In this document: positions 57,892 to 64,000 of the stretch, piece by piece
Numbering within the stretch: position 1 is the stretch's first letter
Layout: every line of letters starts with the position of its first letter
NCBI GenBank assembly: GCA_023374045.1
Contig: CM041776.1
Coordinates: 121,849,000-121,912,999, forward strand
Length of the DNA stretch: 64,000 nucleotides
Direction: 5' to 3'
From: Limonium bicolor
Lineage: Eukaryota; Streptophyta; Magnoliopsida; Caryophyllales; Plumbaginaceae
The notes under the pieces: generated by a model
Told to the model about the DNA's origin: nothing
The model's input: the letters and a program-made list of their open reading frames with translations, nothing else
Database searches by the model: none
Program-made: the position numbers and the translations under genes

Positions 57892-60840
57892 CGTCACAAC
57901 AAAAGACTCATCTCATGGATGAAATGATATCCAGAGTCAAAAGAAGAATTTACCAAGATTAACATTTCCCATATTCCCACTAGATTAATAACTGCACAAG
58001 TGCAATACCAAAACACTCAGTCCTACAGAGTGCAGAGACGTAAACCCTCAGCAGTTAATATCTAATGAGACAACCAGATAAGAGGAACCAATGATCATGT
58101 GAGTTGTACATTCAAGGCTCAGTTAGTCACATCAAGCCGAGTTAGTCACACAAACAGTTTCCTTTTGAAACTCATTTTAGCTCAGTTAGCGTTTTCCAAA
58201 ACATTCCATAAAGTCCGTCCGCAAAAGTATCTGAGTACGAGAAATCGCACCTGATTAACGCCATAGCAGTTCTAGTAGACTCGTGCAAACATTCAACAAC
58301 ACTCTGAGGAACATTAAAGATAGTCTATTATCAATAACTTATATTAAGTTAAACTTAAACAAATTCCTCACTCTTAATTCTAAATCTCAATTATCTTGTA
58401 AGCCCTCGCTTAAATGTTATGTATAACCTTTGACTTATTTAGAATGTTGTATAGCCCAAGGTTATAAGGTCATGGAATGTATTTTATTAACACTTGTTAA
58501 TGGTTCCACTCTTACCCCCTTTACTAATACTTAACCATAATTCTCACATTCAAGACTTTTGAGACCTTTATATCATAATTGCATTTTATATTATTCAGTA
58601 AACCTTAGAATCTCAATAAGAATTCTTAAGCTCCATACCTTTATTCTTACTTTAGGATAAACATCGTATTATGACCTATGATGGGTTTATCTTAGAATAC
58701 TATCCTAATATTTCACAATGTAATGATGATGTATTTTATCAATATCTACTAGATAATCCATTATGATTAAGTTTTCCCCTTAACTTAATTAAGATCTACA
58801 TCTTGTATGTTGGAATCATAGTGTTGTAGATGCATTTTATTATAACTTAATTGAGCTACTAAACTCAATTATCTTATCTTTAGTTCAGAATGAATTTTTA
58901 TTACAACCATCTACTAATCTTGACATAAGATGTTAAATTACTTTTAATCTTGAAATAACTATATTATAATTAACTTAGAATTATCAAACTCTTACATTTA
59001 GTATTCAGAAAGTATATTATTTGCTTTATCATTAACTATATATTAAGGTGTTTTAAGATAACCTTTTACGTATCCTTACTTACATTTAATTTCCTAACTG
59101 TTTTATTTTTACACATTCCCGCGCTGTAGACTATGTATAATCCTTTTATACTAAATTTTAATAAACTTATGTCTTAAATACATCTTTCAGATTGTTTACA
59201 AAACCAAGGTTTCAAAGGAATAACTTAATAAATAAATCTCCTTTATTATGTTTTAGGATGAACATTATATCTTAACATAAGGTAAAATTAAGAATTAAAT
59301 CCTCATTCATAAGTGAAATTGACAATTATTTAATAAGATAATCTTCTCTGAAAAATTCTCGTATTTTATATTCAAATAACATACTAATATTTCCAGTGTC
59401 GTAAAGTATATCAATATAATATCTTATGTTAGTTCCACCTGATTAAAGGTTCAAGGTTTTAAATATCTAGTTTCTATTTACAAACCTTTTTCTTTTTAAG
59501 TTTTTAACTACTAAATACATCACTTAATTATAAACTCACATTCTGAATATTGGTAATAAACGTATTTAATATGGCTTCTCTAATTTTAAGAAAAGAGGAT
59601 TATTATTTAGATTAATTCCTAATCATAGTTTAATATAGTTTTATGTCCTAATCCTTTTAATGATCTTGTCTTAAAACATTAAGTTATTATTCCATACTAT
59701 AAATGTTATGAAATGATTAAATCTAGGCTTATTAATCCACTTCACAATTAGATGTAAAAGTGTTTATTTATTTTATTATTAATTATATAATAAGATCTAT
59801 TTGTGAAACATTTTATGTAATCTAATTACAAATGTTCCTAAGTCTTAACTTATTAATTGCTTAACCCAAGTATACATTTACATTCTGGTCGTTGACAAAT
59901 AATTTTATACATGTAATTTAATATGGTTTATGTAAATCTTATAATTTCAAAGGTAACTCTTTAAGCTTAATTTCATGACCATAATTTAACACCACCTCAT
60001 ATAATATTCTTTTAATAGTATTATGTATAGGTTTAGTTTAACTTACTAATTCCTTCATATTCTATTTTCTATAGGTATTTTATCTCTTTTATTTTTTTGA
60101 TATCTCTCTATATTAAGATTTATTTAAAACATTCTTTACGTAGCTTAATTGTGTTTAACTATTCCTATTAACTTGTACACACACCTACATCAAATTTATG
60201 ATTCATCAGATAAAGTATTTCCCTTAGTTTCAATTTAGTGTATTAGCTTCCATAATATACAGTTAACATAGAAGTAGGTAAATTTTAATTTGTTGATTTA
60301 ACCTAAGATAATCTTTTATTTCTTTATTTCAACTCACAAGTTTAAACCTAAAATATTTAATAACATTCTGTATTAAATGTTAGTTTAGCCTTCTTATATT
60401 ATTTTCAACCTATAAAGTTTATTATTCAACTATACTTTAATTTTTTTGTTACATTAAAAATCATAGATTATAAAATAACTTATGAAAATTCCATAATTAC
60501 AATTTTTAGACCTATTTCCTCTTGTTCAAAAATGCTCAAATTTAATATATAGTAACTATGACATTTTATACATATTATAAAAAATTTATTTCATAAAAAT
60601 CTCTTTGTTAATTATCTAAATAAATCCATAATACTCAGAAACTACAAAAATTATATTTTGCGTTTAAAAACTCAAAACCCATATTAAATTACATAAAAAT
60701 AAAGTAGACTTTATAAGGAATCTATGGTTAAAATTTCGTGTCAAAATACATTAGGGAAGGCCATTAAATAATTCCAACAAGTTAGAGTTTTATTCTGGAA
60801 TTTATAACACTTAATACACTACTAATTACCCACGTTATAA
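57892..60840. other. A+T-rich part of the Tekay/Del-like LTR, no gene
   Basis: Very A+T-rich with many stops in all frames. Short related words recur (e.g. TTTTAGGATGAACATTATAT, TTAGGATAAACATCGTATTA), suggesting old internal duplications. No protein, tRNA or element ends seen. Confidence 0.6.
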
Positions 60841-62366
60841 TCTCGGTCGTCCAATTCTCCTAACTACGATCGGACGACCCAGATTAGTCGAGTTCATCAG
60901 CGAAAGACCAATGAATGTCGAGTACGATTTCGACGATTTCTCAAAATATACAGAACCAAATTGACTGATTCTTGTTTCATTCGTTTTGAATTAAATTACG
61001 ATTCCAGAGGTACCAATTTTACGATCTATGGTGCACGAAATTGAGAAAACGATTCTGGGTTCGAAGAAACTAGGGTTCATGTTGTTTCGAGATGAATTCG
61101 ACAAAATTCTCTCAATATAGTGCATAATAGATTAAATTGATAGGTGGGTTTGACCGGTATTGTAATAACGAATGACAAGAACAGATTAATTTGATCGGAA
61201 ACCTACCGGAGGTGGGCCAACGAGGAAGATCGAATTTGATTTCTGGAAAACTTCGACTTTTACGAGTTGTTGAGGGTCGAACTTTGCTGATCCATAAATT
61301 GCAGCACAGATTGAGTTAGGACAAGTTTTTGGGCTCATTCAAAAGAGGAGATGTAGATCTACAATTTGATAGCAACATCTCGATCTAATACGGAATACAC
61401 AGGAATAAATTCAAGTGGAAAGTCTCGGGTTCATACCTTGCGTTTTTCTGGAAATTCTATGATTTTATGTGCATGATGAAGCGGAAACATTAGACGCTTC
61501 GTTCTTGCACACGATTGGGAATTGGCCTTGGGTGTGAACAGAAAAGTTGTAGAGAGATTAGAGATCTAAAAAACAAGCTAGAGAACGTGAATTTTCATTC
61601 ACGGACGAAGAAGTTATGACAAGTCGACGTTTACCTGATTAACTCGTTTCTCTGGAAATTCTGGGTTGCAGTTTTCGGGGAGGCAACTTCAGATCGATTT
61701 TGTGGTCGATGTAGAAGGAATTAGGTTTTGTATGAGTAATGGTTAGAAAGAGGGTTTGTAGTAGAGGAGAATGAACAAAACGGCATTCGAAAATTCTAAA
61801 AGACGGTTGAGATATCAAAGTCACAAGTTAGGGTAATATTCAGAAGGTTGCTAGAGGACTTAGCCAGATTTTTAGGGAAAGCCTGGCAAGGCTGACGTGG
61901 CGCTACTCCAGAGGCGTGCATGGCTGAGTAAGCAACCCTAGCCACGTCAGAAATCTTCAAAATGTTGGCTGTAAACTTCATTGTATCATAACTTTGGCTA
62001 GGATGATCCGTTATTAACGTTCTTATTATCAATCTTCTTGATTTTCCATAACCTTTTTCTTGGTATAGGTTTCATGGGCTGGTTTGACCATTCTAAAAAA
62101 GTCAACCCTAGCAAGGCTTAAGAAGCTTTAAGGTTTCTATGATTTTATATTGACATTTATGATTCAAATTAATGTTCCAAATATTTCTAAAATCTTTATA
62201 ATATAATTGGAGTGTCTAGAATTTTTCCCAAGATTTATTGACTTATAAATATTATTATTAAATTCATAATACTATATAATAATTAAGTATTTTATAGTAT
62301 TATTTAGGGTTTTAATAGAAGAAATCCCCTAGATTAATTTAAATTAATTTATGGGGTATTTCAGCA

Positions 62367-64000
62367 TACCCCCCTTAAAAGAAATTTCGACTCGAAGTTT
62401 AAAATGAACTAATAGGTGCTCACACCACTTCGGGTGCGCCGACAAGAATTCCAAGATATTTCATAGATAAAAGTCGAGGGTCACACTACGTGTAAACCAA
62501 GTATTTAAACCTCTCCATCACCCTACTAACAAAACAACAGGACATAATCTGGACGAGGTGACGAAGAAAGATTATGCACTACCCCCCTAAAAGAAAACTT
62601 TGCCCCGATGTTTAAGATTATCTACCAACTACTCACACCCCTTCAGGTATGTGGGTAAACTAAACATCAAGTTATATTGCAAACTCTAAAATGTATATCA
62701 AACAGTCAAACCACTCAAAGGTATTCATCCAATAACAATTCCAAACCACAATTTCCGTTTCCTCATTTCCCATCCTTAAATAAGGATTCATTCCACGCAA
62801 GATCAATCATAGACCAAACCAAAATATCTCATAATTAACATCCAGTAGATCCCAGAGGTATATGACATGAACTATCACTCAGAACACATTATCCAACAAG
62901 GTTGTTTCAAAAACCAATCACAACAATATGCATGGACCATGCTAGACTTCCAAACATTTAGTTTCTGTTTCCTTTAATTACTTGATGTTTATTTCAAACG
63001 CCACATTCAAAGAATTCAACACCTTATTATCCAGCTTTGTTGTAAATTTTATTGCACCGTTGATTTTATCTATGATCGATATATATCTATATCTCTTTAT
63101 TGTTATGTATTTGTATGTTCTTGGTTGTTATAAAATTTTATTTTATGATTCTTATCTTTTCATGTTATGACAGGTACGAAAGATATGTCCATTATATGTT
63201 CATTTTATATTGTATGTTTATTTTATGAGGATGTTTATTTTATGAGGATGTCGTACCCCCTTAAAATTAGGGTACGACTCATATCCGTTTCGTAATAATG
63301 AAGTGGAATGTAAACTCACTTTAAGGAGCAAAATATTTTACATCTCCTATGGAGATTCCTCCTTCAAGGATGCAGTTCATTGTCTGCATATGTGTACACA
63401 TGGTCTAACCATCATCCGAAATTTAGTTGGTCACTCTTTTTAAATATGCTTTACGGGTTAGTTGACTAGATAGTCAACGTAGTATTTATTTCAATCATTG
63501 GCGTTTTATTGGACAAAACCTTTCAGGTTTAATTAGCACTCATCATTAAAGGTTTACTGTTTGTTACTCCTAATTCTTTTTATTGAAGGCATTAAGTGAA
63601 GTTTGAATTGTTACTTTTGGTTCATTATCTGATGCACAATATCACTCGTTGTTATTCTGGCTTGATTGTAAATAAATCTTTTAGTGTTCCCTACACATTT
63701 TCCTAACTCACTTTGCCTCTCTTACGGGCGTTGGCAAAAACAAAGTTTAGAATTCATCGTTCATATAGTAGGTTAAGTTTTGAAAAAAAGAACATAGGTT
63801 ATATTTATATATTACTAAAATAACATTTTAGTTCACTCTTTATTCATTTAGGTATTGAATGTAATAAGTATCAAAATCTTAAATCATGTGATTTGGAAAG
63901 TATTAATTCATAAAAGAAAAATTACATTATAATGTAATGTAATTATTCAAATGCTATCTCTAGAAGCATTTTATAACCTAAAGTCTCTTAGTTGTCATGG
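62367..64000 (-). other. 3' untranslated internal region of the Tekay/Del-like element and unresolved A+T-rich sequence
   Basis: Starts with the PPT-like TACCCCCCTTAAAAG. A related block follows about 210 bp later: ACTACCCCCCTAAAAGAAAA, TGCCCCGATGTTTAAGATTA and ACTCACACCCCTTCAGGT, against AATTTCGACTCGAAGTTTAA and GCTCACACCACTTCGGGTG in the first. From 62,700 to the window end I see no polyprotein similarity. The pol gene is either further right or missing. Confidence 0.5.

Larger units (their letters stand above)
49831..62366 (-). mobile_element. Large (about 5 kb) Tekay/Del-like LTR on the minus strand, split by element B
   Basis: The left end TGAAACCAAGCAGCCC interrupts element A gag. The right end reads GGGGTATTTCAGCA, followed by TACCCCCCTTAAAAG, a polypurine tract on the minus strand next to TTCGAGTCGAAATTTC. 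That arrangement (..TTTAAGGGGGGTA then TGCTGAAATACCCC) is typical of Tekay/Del chromoviruses. Removing element B and one TSD copy leaves about 5,024 bp. It has no coding content. The A+T-rich part is 58,300-60,800 and a leader-like part 60,850-62,100. It would be the 3' LTR, with the rest of the element to the right. Confidence 0.6.

Noticed and set aside
57892..62366. Possible host genes in the 58-62 kb stretch
   Set aside because: No exon with recognisable protein similarity; best explained as a long A+T-rich LTR with a leader-like segment.

Overview
The window is a repeat-rich nuclear region of a plant, most likely a eudicot. Evidence: Athila-type Ty3/gypsy, SIRE-type Ty1/copia, Tekay/Del-like, CACTA and MITE elements; exons of plant pectinesterase, U2B'' and SKU5-like genes with GT/AG introns; a cysteine-rich secreted peptide gene; a plant-mobile-domain (PMD) gene; high A+T outside coding DNA. 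I cannot name the species. Nothing bacterial or organellar was seen.

Left part (1-19 kb): a minus-strand LINE (endonuclease and RT pieces at 1-2292 and 14523-14667) is split by a 12.2-kb minus-strand Athila-like element (2293-14522, TSD CTCAC). A 4-kb CACTA element (14668-18660, TSD AGG) lies directly beside the LINE start. The CACTA carries captured exons of a pectin methylesterase and of the spliceosomal protein U2B''.

Gene-like interval (19-27 kb): two related MITEs, a two-exon defensin-like peptide gene with two cysteine-rich domains separated by a frameshift (20376-21013), a multi-exon SKU5-similar multicopper-oxidase-like pseudogene on the minus strand (22588-25285), and the 3' end of an old copia element plus its LTR, itself hit by a hAT MITE (26261-26441, TSD ACTAATAC).

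Middle (27.4-42.6 kb): a minus-strand SIRE-like copia element (TSD CTTCT) with decayed gag-pol but an intact 504-codon accessory ORF. A 6.4-kb non-coding solo-LTR-like insertion (30283-36674, TSD CCTAC) separates pol from that ORF. The copia inserted just upstream of a decayed PMD gene (42791-46108).

Right part (46-64 kb): a roughly 190-bp tandem repeat, one copy of which carries a 296-bp GT/GTGC expansion, then three nested elements. These are the 5' end of Athila-like element A (47520-49830), interrupted by an approximately 5-kb Tekay/Del-like LTR on the minus strand (49831-62366), itself interrupted by Athila-like element B (50380-57886, TSD GCGCA). B keeps a 1151-codon open gag-pol frame but has lost most of its 5' LTR, its PBS and the start of gag.

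The most novel-looking signals are: a palindromic repeat family in the Athila LTR and in its pol/accessory-ORF spacer, with a differently spelled counterpart at the same LTR position in element A; a similar accessory ORF downstream of pol in both an Athila and a copia element; the two-gene exon capture in the CACTA; and a conserved triple polypurine motif in the Athila 3' region. Target-site duplications and insertion ends were read directly from the sequence; family names rest on recognised protein motifs and were not confirmed by a search.
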